The notes under the pieces are model-generated. The model made no database searches, was not told where the DNA came from, and saw nothing but the letters and a program-made list of their open reading frames with translations. Below are positions 34,241 to 42,435 of a DNA stretch of 64,000 nucleotides, piece by piece. The stretch is from assembly GCA_017397895.1 (NCBI GenBank), contig JAFQHP010000049.1, positions 18,461 through 82,460 of the forward strand, written 5' to 3'. Numbering within the stretch: the first letter of the stretch is position 1; every line of letters begins with the position of its first letter. The DNA is from Clostridia bacterium. Lineage in GTDB: Bacteria > Bacillota > Clostridia > Christensenellales > Aristaeellaceae. Both the position numbers and the translations under genes were made by a program.

Positions 34241-35542
34241 TTAAATAATGGCCAGTATCAGGAAGATGGCAAACAGCACCAGCACCACGCCGTAGAAAAT
34301 CAACCCGGCAATGGCGCCCTTGCGGCAGGCCTTGTAATTGCGGTAATGCTTCTTCTTTTTGAAGAGCCAGCCGGCCAGGAAGCCCAGCAAAGGCAGCAGG
34401 AAGCTGAGGAACACATACCACTTGCTGCCGGTATCGTGAATGGGAGCATTGAGGAAATCCTGGTCGATTTCCACCGCTTCCTTCTCGCCCACCGGTGCTT
34501 CTTCCCCAGGCTGCAAAATGGTGACGGACTTGAGGGGCTCGCCCTTTTCGCGCAGCGCCTTGTATTCTTCAATTTCCTTCTTGTTGCCGTACACATAGTG
34601 GCCGTGGCCGATATCGGTCAGTTCCGGCTTGTCCTCGCTGTAATCATGCACAGAAGGATCGTAGGTGAACAGCACCTTGTTCTTCTCCAGGATGGGATCC
34701 GGGATGGGAATGGCGGAGATCAGGCTGCGGGTGTAGGGATGCAGGGGGTAATCGAACAGTTCTTCCGTTTCGGCAATTTCCACGATATCGCCCTTGTAAA
34801 TAACGGCGATACGGTCGGAAATGAAGCGAACGATGGAAAGGTCGTGAGCGATGAAGAGGTAGGTCACTTCCCTTTCCTTCTGGAACTTCTTCATCAGGTT
34901 CAGCACCTGAGCACGGATGGACACGTCCAGGGCGGAGATGGGTTCGTCCGCAATCACCAGTTCAGGCTCCATGACCATAGCACGGGCCAGGCCGATGCGC
35001 TGACGCTGACCGCCGGAAAACTCATGGGGATAACGGGTGAGGTGCTCAGGCAGCAGGCCCACTTCGTTGATCATGGTTTCCACTTTGCGTACGCGGTCCG
35101 CCTCGTTTTCGAAGAGGTGGAAATTGTACAAGCCCTCAGAAATGATGTAATCCACCGTAGCGCGTTCGTTCAGGGAAGCAGCGGGATCCTGGAACACCAT
35201 CTGGATGTTGCGGATCACTTCACGGTCCAGAGAACGGGGAATTTTGCCGGAAATACGCACGCCCTTGTAATCAATTTCGCCGGCGGCGCAGGGGTTTACT
35301 CGGATCACGGCACGGCCAATGGTGGTCTTACCGGAGCCGGATTCACCAACCAGGGAGAAGGTTTCGCCCTTATAGATATCGAAAGAAGCGTTCTTTACCG
35401 CCTTGACGGCGTTGTCGCCCTTACCGAAGGTAATATCCAGGTTTTTGATGGACAGGAGCACTTCCCGTCCGTTTTCAGCAATGGGGCCATGCTCCGGCAG
35501 ATGGGAGGCATTGACGCTATTGTGATTTACATTCTTACTCAT
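34241..35542 (-). CDS. oppF: oligopeptide ABC transporter ATP-binding protein OppF with C-terminal membrane tail
   Basis: 433 aa from the ATG with AGGAGGG seven bases upstream. The ABC core has Walker [10 protein letters not shown], signature [14 protein letters not shown] and Walker [15 protein letters not shown], plus the Opp C-terminal region [13 protein letters not shown]. Unlike normal OppF (about 310-340 aa), it carries about 100 extra residues ending in two membrane segments ([19 protein letters not shown] and [20 protein letters not shown]) around a Lys-rich loop. This tail would tether the ATPase to the membrane directly. Confidence 0.9.
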   Translation of the reverse strand: MSKNVNHNSVNASHLPEHGPIAENGREVLLSIKNLDITFGKGDNAVKAVKNASFDIYKGETFSLVGESGSGKTTIGRAVIRVNPCAAGEIDYKGVRISGKIPRSLDREVIRNIQMVFQDPAASLNERATVDYIISEGLYNFHLFENEADRVRKVETMINEVGLLPEHLTRYPHEFSGGQRQRIGLARAMVMEPELVIADEPISALDVSIRAQVLNLMKKFQKEREVTYLFIAHDLSIVRFISDRIAVIYKGDIVEIAETEELFDYPLHPYTRSLISAIPIPDPILEKNKVLFTYDPSVHDYSEDKPELTDIGHGHYVYGNKKEIEEYKALREKGEPLKSVTILQPGEEAPVGEKEAVEIDQDFLNAPIHDTGSKWYVFLSFLLPLLGFLAGWLFKKKKHYRNYKACRKGAIAGLIFYGVVLVLFAIFLILAII

Positions 35543-35557
35543 CAATCATCCCTCCTG

Positions 35558-37306
35558 TCAGATATTGAAAGCTTCCATCAGCTTTTCATGGATATTATGG
35601 ATGGCTTCCGGCTTTTCCACCTTGGGAGAACGGGGGTCCAGCAGCCAGGTCTTGGCATAATGGGTGTCCGTCACCTGGAACATGGGCGGATCCAGCAGCG
35701 TATCAATCTTCATGCAATAGGGATTGCGGGGCGCAAAGGGATCGCCCACAATCTTATTGTACAAAGAGGGCGGGGTGCCGGTAATGGAATAGAGCTTGGT
35801 ATTCTTCTGGGCCAGCTGGGGCAGAGAGGAAAGCAGCGCCCAGGTATAGGGATGGCGGGGATCGAAGAACACTTCGTCCACCTTGCCCACTTCCACAATC
35901 TGGCCGGCGTACATCACCGCCACGCGGTCGGCCACGTTGGCCACCACGCCAAGGTCATGGGTGATGAAGACGATGGTGTAGTTGAATTCCTTCTGCAGAT
36001 CCTTCAGAAGCTTGAGAATCTGGGCCTGGATGGTCACGTCCAGGGCGGTGGTGGGTTCGTCGCAGATGAGGATCTTGGGCTGGCAGGACAGGGCAATGGC
36101 AATAACAATGCGCTGACGCATACCGCCGGAATACTGGAAGGGATAATCGTCAAACCGCTTTTCGGGGTTGGGGATACCCACCTTCTGCATCAACTCCAGC
36201 GCACGGCCCCGGGCTTCCACTTCAGAGCAATGCTGATGCTTGATGATGATGGAAGTGATCTGCTTGCCGATGGTGATGATGGGGTTCAGGCTGGTCATGG
36301 GGTCCTGGAAAACGGTGGCAATCTTCTTGCCGCGCACCTGGGTCCAGTCGTTGCCGTCCTTGAGCTTGGCCAGGTTGATAACACACTGGCCGTGGAGCTT
36401 TTCTTCCGTCTTGTCGGAATACTTCACCCGGAAGGTCACCTTGTCAAACAGGGCGTTGAGCACATCGTCATTGGTCAGGTCCTTGCCCTGCTTCATAGCC
36501 TTCTTCATTTCTTCCAGCAGGCCGTTGATGCACTTATTGCGCTTCACCGTGGAATACCGGCCCACAGACAGGTAAATTTCGTTGGCCAGGATGGTGTTGC
36601 GCTTTTTCTGGGCGTCGGAAATGGGCTTGGCGGTTTCCTGGGCATACTGTTCCTTCAGGGCCGCCTTCTTTTCTTCATATTCCTTCAGGTAAGCAGTATC
36701 CGCCACCGCATCCTTTTTCCGCTGGGCGATGCGGTCCTGCTTGCCCTTTTGCAGCTGCTTGATCTTTTCGTCAAATTCGGCAATCTGCCGGGCCGTTTCC
36801 TTGATCTTGTCCTTTTCAGAGGAGGGATCGAAGGTCTGCTTCAGGTTGAAGGCTTCCGTCCGCTGGAAAACCAGTTCGCTGATGGTATCGTCCAGCTGCT
36901 TTTCTTCCTCGGCGGAAAGCTGGCTGCGGCTGGCCTTTTCTTCCTTCAGGGCCTGCAGGGCGTTATAGATTTCGGCGCCGGCTTCAAAAGCAGCATAATC
37001 GTTCAGCTTGTTTTCAATCTGGGCCACCTTGCTCCAGGCAGCCTTGTTCATGTTCACCACAGTATCCACCAGCTCATCATCGTTGAAGATGATATCGCCG
37101 TTGTCAATGAAGCCGTTGCTGTCCAGCATACCGGCGAAGGTTTTTGTGAACACGGATTTACCGGAACCGGACTCGCCCACGATGGCGATGGATTCGTTTT
37201 CCTGGATGTCCAGGGAAATGCCGCGGATGGCCGTCAGGATACGGCCGCGCACATTGAACTTGACCACCAGGTCCTTTACGGAAAGCAATACTTTTCTATC
37301 TTCCAT
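35558..37306 (-). CDS. oppD: oligopeptide ABC transporter ATP-binding protein OppD with large insertion
   Basis: 582 aa from the ATG with GAGGTG seven bases upstream; normal OppD is about 330-350 aa. Walker A GESGSGKS lies near residue 40. Then about 230 extra residues, mostly charged helices ([37 protein letters not shown]), are inserted before the Q-loop segment [15 protein letters not shown]. The signature [16 protein letters not shown] and Walker [15 protein letters not shown] follow, with the Opp tail RHPYTWALL. The insertion sits where the helical domain contacts the permease, so it may add a control or assembly role. Confidence 0.9.
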   Translation of the reverse strand: MEDRKVLLSVKDLVVKFNVRGRILTAIRGISLDIQENESIAIVGESGSGKSVFTKTFAGMLDSNGFIDNGDIIFNDDELVDTVVNMNKAAWSKVAQIENKLNDYAAFEAGAEIYNALQALKEEKASRSQLSAEEEKQLDDTISELVFQRTEAFNLKQTFDPSSEKDKIKETARQIAEFDEKIKQLQKGKQDRIAQRKKDAVADTAYLKEYEEKKAALKEQYAQETAKPISDAQKKRNTILANEIYLSVGRYSTVKRNKCINGLLEEMKKAMKQGKDLTNDDVLNALFDKVTFRVKYSDKTEEKLHGQCVINLAKLKDGNDWTQVRGKKIATVFQDPMTSLNPIITIGKQITSIIIKHQHCSEVEARGRALELMQKVGIPNPEKRFDDYPFQYSGGMRQRIVIAIALSCQPKILICDEPTTALDVTIQAQILKLLKDLQKEFNYTIVFITHDLGVVANVADRVAVMYAGQIVEVGKVDEVFFDPRHPYTWALLSSLPQLAQKNTKLYSITGTPPSLYNKIVGDPFAPRNPYCMKIDTLLDPPMFQVTDTHYAKTWLLDPRSPKVEKPEAIHNIHEKLMEAFNI

Positions 37307-37317
37307 TTCACTGCACC

Positions 37318-38295
37318 TCACATATGGGTTCTGGGGTCAGATGCGTCGCCCAGGTTCTGGCCGACCACATACAAAACCACCGTGATAATGGAAGCCACCG
37401 CAACGGGCGTCCAGAATTCAAACTGCCAGCCGGGGGTGAGCATGGCATTTTCCGCTTCGTAGATGAGCTTACCCAGGGACATATCCGCCATACCCATGCC
37501 GATGTAGGAAAGGAACACTTCGTAGCTGATGTAGGAAGGAATTTCCGTGGCGGCCAGGGTTACGATAACGGAGGTCATGAAGGGCAGGATATTCTTCATG
37601 GCAATGCGCAGGATGGGCGTGCCCAGGCACCGGGAAGCCATGTTGTATTCCCGGTCACGGATGATGATCACCTGGGTGCGGATAAAGTAGGCAATGCCAA
37701 GCCAGCCGGTAATGGTCAGGGCGAATACCATCGTCCAGAAACCGGCGGAGAAAATCAGCACCAATACGGAGATGAACAGGATGTAGGGCACGTTGCCGAT
37801 GATGTTGTACACCTGGGTCATCACCATGTCCACTTTCTTGGAGAAGCCCCACACAGCGCCCAGGATGATACCAACCGTCATGTTGATCAGGGCGCAGATG
37901 AAGTCCATGGAGATGGAAATCTTGGCGCCGTTCCACACGGCGTCAAAGGTGGGTTCGCCAGATTTGCCGGCGCCGAAGATCCATTTGAGGTTAAACCCAT
38001 ACTTTTCGATGGCGGCGGCAGGGCTGAGATGCTTGCCGGTGGGGTCCATCAGATATTCAAACTGATCATAGGGCACCAGGGCGGGGTACACAAAGGTGAA
38101 CACCAGCAGCAGCGCAAACAGGCTCAGGATGATGATGTTGATCTTCTTTTTGAAGAACACACGGAACACACTGCGCCAGTAGGAATACCGGGGAGCCGTG
38201 ATCTTTTCCGATTCCAGGTCGTTATGGTCCACCCGGGAAAAGAGCTCCTCTTCCGACATATTCAGTTCATCGAATTTCATCAGTTCGTTATTCAT
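37318..38295 (-). CDS. oppC: oligopeptide ABC transporter permease OppC
   Basis: 325 aa. A cytoplasmic N-terminus precedes the first membrane segment (INIIILSLFALLLVFTFVYP). An extracellular loop and five more segments follow, with the permease EAA-type loop near YNMASRCLGTPILRIAMKNI. The order oppA-B-C-D-F on the minus strand is the standard operon. Its stop precedes the oppD start by 11 bases. Confidence 0.93.
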   Translation of the reverse strand: MNNELMKFDELNMSEEELFSRVDHNDLESEKITAPRYSYWRSVFRVFFKKKINIIILSLFALLLVFTFVYPALVPYDQFEYLMDPTGKHLSPAAAIEKYGFNLKWIFGAGKSGEPTFDAVWNGAKISISMDFICALINMTVGIILGAVWGFSKKVDMVMTQVYNIIGNVPYILFISVLVLIFSAGFWTMVFALTITGWLGIAYFIRTQVIIIRDREYNMASRCLGTPILRIAMKNILPFMTSVIVTLAATEIPSYISYEVFLSYIGMGMADMSLGKLIYEAENAMLTPGWQFEFWTPVAVASIITVVLYVVGQNLGDASDPRTHM

Positions 38296-38301
38296 ATCAC
38301 A

Positions 38302-39873
38302 TTACCTTGCTTTCGATGTAAAGGAGATTCTCGGGTCAACCAGAGACATCAGGATATCGCCCAGGATGAGGCTGGTGATGGAAAGGAGAGCATAGAACAA
38401 GGTCATACCCACGATAACGCCGTTGTCGTACATGTTGATGGCCTTGGTCAGCAGGTTGCCGGCGCCGGGCACCACATACACGCGTTCGGTGATGATGGCA
38501 CCGGTGAGGGAGTACAGCACCGTACCGGGCATACCATGCACCATGGGGATGATGGCGTTCTTGAGGATGTGCTTGCGGAAAATTTCGTTTTCGGAAAGAC
38601 CGCCGCTGCGGGCAAACTTCACATAATCGCTGTTCATCTGGTCGATCATGTAGCGGCGCAGCCACTTCATCAGGTTGGCCACAGAGGGCAGCGCCAGGGA
38701 CACGATGGGCAGGATGTACATCAGCCAGCTGCCCTTGTCGATGTCGAAGGTGGTGGGCAGGCCGAAGGCGCCGCCGATGGCCTTGAACAGGAAGATATAG
38801 GCCAGGGAGGGCACGGCGATGATGAAGATGATGTAGAAGGTGCCCAGCTTATCCACCAGCTTATCCTTCTTGCGGGCCATCATAATGCCCAGCGGCACGC
38901 CCAGGGCATAGGCCATGATGGAGGAAATGATGCCGATCACAAAGGAGAAGCCCACCTTGGACTTGGCGTTCTTCACGGTGGAGGTGGAGGTGTAGTCGTC
39001 CAGGAAGCGGTCCTTGTTTACCAGGCTTGCTTCCCGGCTGCCGGCGATGTACACGGCAGTGTGCAGATCGTCCGCACTCTCTTCCGTAAGGCCGGTGGGA
39101 TAGGTGACAGAGGACAACACATAGGAGCCCTGGGGGGCGATCATGGTTTCAAACACATCCACACCCAGGTTCACGGCGTAGGATTTGCCCAGATTGATCT
39201 GCACCAGGTTCTGATGGATGAAGGGGAAGGAATCGGAGAAATATAGCAAATACTTGTGCCGGGTGCCATTGCCGATGATGGCGGGAGAGAACTTTTCGCC
39301 GCCGTAAACCGGGTCATTCCAGGTGAAGGTCAGGCCGCGGTTTTCAATGTCTTCCTGCACATAGTGAATATTGTCAACGCTAATGATGCCGGTGAAATAA
39401 TTCCACAGGCGGCCCAGGAGGGGCTTATCCTTGTAGGCAAACAGCTGCTGCTGTCCGCCGGAAACGTACTTTTTCGGGCTCTGCATTTTTGCAGGCAAAC
39501 GAACCACTTTGTAGCCCTGGGCTTCATAGTGGTCGGTGAATTGCTTCACATACTGAGCCTGCAGCTCAGTATCATTTTCTACCTTCTTGCCGAACTTCAC
39601 AGCGTCCTTATGAGTGGCCTCATCAATTTCGCCGTTTTTCAGCAATTCGTTCATGTAGTCGGCATAGGGCACATAGTCCAGATAGCCGTATTCCTCCCAC
39701 ATGCGGTACATATATACTTCTTTCTGATTATTGCCCAACTGCTTATAAGTAGGGTCCATGGCAAAAATCAGCTGTCGGTCCAATGCGGAATAAATCAGCA
39801 GCATTACGATGCCGACAACGATCACCACAGAGACCAAACTGTGCAGAATACGCTTAATCAGATATTTCGTCAT
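38302..39873 (-). CDS. oppB: oligopeptide ABC transporter permease OppB with large extracytoplasmic insertion
   Basis: 523 aa, against about 310 for ordinary OppB. The first membrane segment (LIKRILHSLVSVVIVVGIVM) is followed by about 270 residues of mainly soluble sequence before the remaining five segments, which begin at KVGFSFVIGIISSIMAYALG. The EAA loop YVKFARSGGLSENEIFRKHI is intact near the C-terminus. The extra domain would face outside, where it could contact the substrate-binding protein. Confidence 0.92.
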   Translation of the reverse strand: MTKYLIKRILHSLVSVVIVVGIVMLLIYSALDRQLIFAMDPTYKQLGNNQKEVYMYRMWEEYGYLDYVPYADYMNELLKNGEIDEATHKDAVKFGKKVENDTELQAQYVKQFTDHYEAQGYKVVRLPAKMQSPKKYVSGGQQQLFAYKDKPLLGRLWNYFTGIISVDNIHYVQEDIENRGLTFTWNDPVYGGEKFSPAIIGNGTRHKYLLYFSDSFPFIHQNLVQINLGKSYAVNLGVDVFETMIAPQGSYVLSSVTYPTGLTEESADDLHTAVYIAGSREASLVNKDRFLDDYTSTSTVKNAKSKVGFSFVIGIISSIMAYALGVPLGIMMARKKDKLVDKLGTFYIIFIIAVPSLAYIFLFKAIGGAFGLPTTFDIDKGSWLMYILPIVSLALPSVANLMKWLRRYMIDQMNSDYVKFARSGGLSENEIFRKHILKNAIIPMVHGMPGTVLYSLTGAIITERVYVVPGAGNLLTKAINMYDNGVIVGMTLFYALLSITSLILGDILMSLVDPRISFTSKAR

Positions 39874-39894
39874 AATCTCATCTCTCGATTAGTA

Positions 39895-39929
39895 CGATAC
39901 GGGGGCGGCATAAAGCCGCTCCCGTATCG
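39895..39929. terminator. strong hairpin between oppA and oppB
   Basis: CGATACGGGGGCGGC and GCCGCTCCCGTATCG form a 15-bp stem with one mismatch and a five-base loop. No T-run follows on the minus strand, so it more likely protects the oppA message or partly attenuates read-through to oppB than ends transcription. Differential expression of the binding protein is common in opp operons. Confidence 0.7.
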
Positions 39930-39968
39930 CTGATTTTTTTAGACCGTTTAACGATCAGTTTTTCGATA

Positions 39969-42095
39969 TTAGAAGATACCGATGCACTTGATCATGTAGC
40001 CGGCATAGTCGGGCAGGAAGGTATCCAGATAAGTCTGGGGATCGCCGTAGTCGGGGCCCCAACCAGACAGATCGTAGATGTCATAGTTGGCTTCATAACC
40101 ATAGTTGGTGTAGTAGCCAGCATAGTACCATTCAGCGGTGGTTTCGCAAGCAACCTTGTTCAGCACCACAGCGCCGCCCAGCACTTCTTCGATAGAAGCA
40201 CGGCACACTTCAGCCTTGTTGGTGTAAGTGGTGGAAGCGGAGTAGTAGGGCAGATCCAGGTAGATGGGCTTTTCAGCGCTGATTTCCACGCCTTCGGCAG
40301 CCAGTTCGGCGATAGCCAGATCCAGTTCAGCCTTGGCAGCTTCGGGGTTGTACCAACCGTCGTAGCCGAAGGAAGCACCCATGCCGCCTTCCAGAGTGGG
40401 ATCCCAAACCTTCAGGGGCACCTGGTCGGCATCCAGCTGAGCCTGCATCACGGCGCCGTAGAAGGTGCCGGCGGGGAAGGTGGTTTCCACGCCGTTGATG
40501 GCGACGGTCACATCTTCAGTCAGGTACACAAAGTTGCCGGGGGTGTAGGAGTTGATCAGAGCAGCGTTCTTCAGTTCTTCGCCAACGGACTGAGCGTTCT
40601 GGGTGGCGCGGTCGATGGACATAGCCACAGCACGACGGAAGTGCACATTCTGCATGGCCTTCATGGTGCGGGCGGCGTCATCGGCAGTCTGGGTGGAGGC
40701 AACCTTACCGTCGTTGGTGTTGGCCATGGCGGTGCGGTAGATGTTCATGAAGCCCATGTAGGAGGTGGCGTTGGTGGAGGACACATACTGATACTTGTCG
40801 AACCAGCCGTCCTGCTTGGCAACTTCCACAGCGTTGGAGTTCAGGCCGGCGCCGGCGATGACGTTAGCCTTCATGTCGTTGTAGGCCTTCAGAGCATCGG
40901 AACCATCGTTGTACTTCCAGGTGATGGTCTTGATGTTGATGGCGTCCTTGTTCCAGTAGGATTCGCTGGCGGTGAAAACGATGGTGTTTTCGGGGGTCAG
41001 GTTGGTGACCAGGTAGGGACCGCAGTAAGCGATGTGGGAAGGATCCTTACCATACAGGTAGGTTTCGGAATCGGGAGCATATTCTTCGCCGAAGCCGCCG
41101 CCCTGGGACACGAAGTATTCACGGCTCATGGGAGCGAACACGGAATAGCCCAGCATGGTCAGGAAGTAGGGAGCGGGAGCTTCCAGAGTGTACTGCACGG
41201 TGTATTCGTCAACAGCCTTCACGCCAACTTCGCTGAAGTCGGAGATTTCGCCGTCGATGTAAGCCTGGGCGTTCACGATGGCGCAACCGCCCTGATTGCC
41301 AACCAGGTATTCCAGGCCGCCCATGGCGTCCAGCATGTGGTTCATACCGGCGACAAAGTCGTCAGCGGTCACGTCGTCAACCTTACGGCCCTGGGAGTCA
41401 ACCCAGATGACGCCTTCACGGAGCTTGAAGGTGTACACGGTGCCGGTTTCGTCCACAGACCATTCGGTGGCCAGGGCGGGCTGCATCACGTTTTCAACGT
41501 CGTATTCCACCAGACCGTCGAAGGTGTTGCAGATAGCTTCGCTGTCAGCAGCACGGGAGGTGGCCAGCACGTCCCAGGTCTTGGGGTCAGAGGAGTAACC
41601 CAGAGCATATTCGGTGTTCAGGGTGTAGCCCTTGTCAGCCAGATACTGCTTGGCCCAGGCTTCATAGGTGCCGGTGCCCTTCAGTTCGGCATACTTGGCT
41701 TTCATTTCGTCGCGTTCGGCGGTGGTGATAGGATCTTCGTTCACGATCAGAGCCTGATGATAACGGGAAGAATCCAGACCCCACAGAGCGGGAGAAATGG
41801 TATAGGGAGCAATACGGCTGATGGCGTAGTTACCACCCTGGGAAGTGGTGGGATACATTACGGCGGAAGCCATCAGCTTGGCTTCGGCAATAGCCATCAG
41901 GGCGTAACGCAGGGACAGGTTTTCCACTTCGTCACGGCCAGCCATATAGGTGGTGTAGAATTCGCCGAGGATCTTGTTGTAGAGCTCGGTGGAGGTGGCG
42001 CCGTAGGCTTCCACGTCGAAGTCTTCAGCAAAAGCGAAAGACACGGAAGTCAGCGCGAGGACCAGGGCCAGGATCATAGCCAGAGTCTTCTTCAT
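39969..42095 (-). CDS. oppA: oligopeptide-binding protein OppA-like, secreted, without lipobox
   Basis: 708 aa. The signal peptide MKKTLAMILALVLALTSVSFAFA ends in Ala-x-Ala, not a lipoprotein Cys, which is unusual for a Gram-positive binding protein. About 150 residues of extra N-terminal sequence precede the SBP_bac_5 domain (TFDGLVEYDVENVMQPALAT, YTFKLREGVIWVDSQGR). The C-terminus stops soon after GWGPDYGDPQTYLDTFLPDY, where family members I know usually run on for another 100 or so residues, so it may be trimmed. The attached permease OppB carries a large outer insertion that might replace lipid anchoring. Confidence 0.88.
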   Translation of the reverse strand: MKKTLAMILALVLALTSVSFAFAEDFDVEAYGATSTELYNKILGEFYTTYMAGRDEVENLSLRYALMAIAEAKLMASAVMYPTTSQGGNYAISRIAPYTISPALWGLDSSRYHQALIVNEDPITTAERDEMKAKYAELKGTGTYEAWAKQYLADKGYTLNTEYALGYSSDPKTWDVLATSRAADSEAICNTFDGLVEYDVENVMQPALATEWSVDETGTVYTFKLREGVIWVDSQGRKVDDVTADDFVAGMNHMLDAMGGLEYLVGNQGGCAIVNAQAYIDGEISDFSEVGVKAVDEYTVQYTLEAPAPYFLTMLGYSVFAPMSREYFVSQGGGFGEEYAPDSETYLYGKDPSHIAYCGPYLVTNLTPENTIVFTASESYWNKDAINIKTITWKYNDGSDALKAYNDMKANVIAGAGLNSNAVEVAKQDGWFDKYQYVSSTNATSYMGFMNIYRTAMANTNDGKVASTQTADDAARTMKAMQNVHFRRAVAMSIDRATQNAQSVGEELKNAALINSYTPGNFVYLTEDVTVAINGVETTFPAGTFYGAVMQAQLDADQVPLKVWDPTLEGGMGASFGYDGWYNPEAAKAELDLAIAELAAEGVEISAEKPIYLDLPYYSASTTYTNKAEVCRASIEEVLGGAVVLNKVACETTAEWYYAGYYTNYGYEANYDIYDLSGWGPDYGDPQTYLDTFLPDYAGYMIKCIGIF

Positions 42096-42157
42096 GATTC
42101 ATGTTCCTTTCTGATTTTTATTTAACCTGTTTCCCAAACAGGTCAATTGCGGAGATT

Positions 42158-42185
42158 ATTATACCATACATCCCCCATGATGCAA
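42158..42185 (-). promoter_or_regulatory. promoter of the opp operon
   Basis: Minus strand TTGCAT, 16 bases, TATAAT, followed in the leader by a hairpin ACCTGTTT-AAACAGGT (42125-42143). The 340-base region to the PBP gene is otherwise AT-rich, with long T-runs and no gene. Confidence 0.75.
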
Positions 42186-42392
42186 AACATATTTTTTACC
42201 AAAATTGTATTTTTTTTGTATTTGCATACTTTGGATTGGTTTTTTTGTGTACTTTTAACGTGCATTCGGCGTGTAATCAACCATATTTTCCATCTGCTTT
42301 TGCATTTTTTCTCATTCTTTCCGTTGCCGGGGATGAAAACAGCCCGTTTTTGCGTTTATGTTTGTGCCCTGTACTTTGTGGACAAAACATGG

Positions 42393-42398
42393 TATAAT
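42393..42398 (+). promoter_or_regulatory. -10 box for the PBP gene
   Basis: TATAAT overlaps the ATG at 42397, so that ATG cannot be the main start, and the GTG at 42436 is preferred. The -35 partner (TGTACT at 17 bases) is weak. Confidence 0.55.
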
Positions 42399-42435
42399 GA
42401 AGGCACGTCATTTTTCCCGGAACAGGAGGTGCACC

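Noticed and set aside
34121..39246. Very long open plus-strand frames opposite oppBCDF
   Set aside because: They mirror the codon pattern of the real genes on the other strand in GC-rich DNA, have no motifs or ribosome sites, and the minus-strand genes match known families over their full length.
42358..42435. Upstream starts for the PBP gene
   Set aside because: They overlap or precede the TATAAT box; the GTG at 42436 has a strong AGGAGGTG site.
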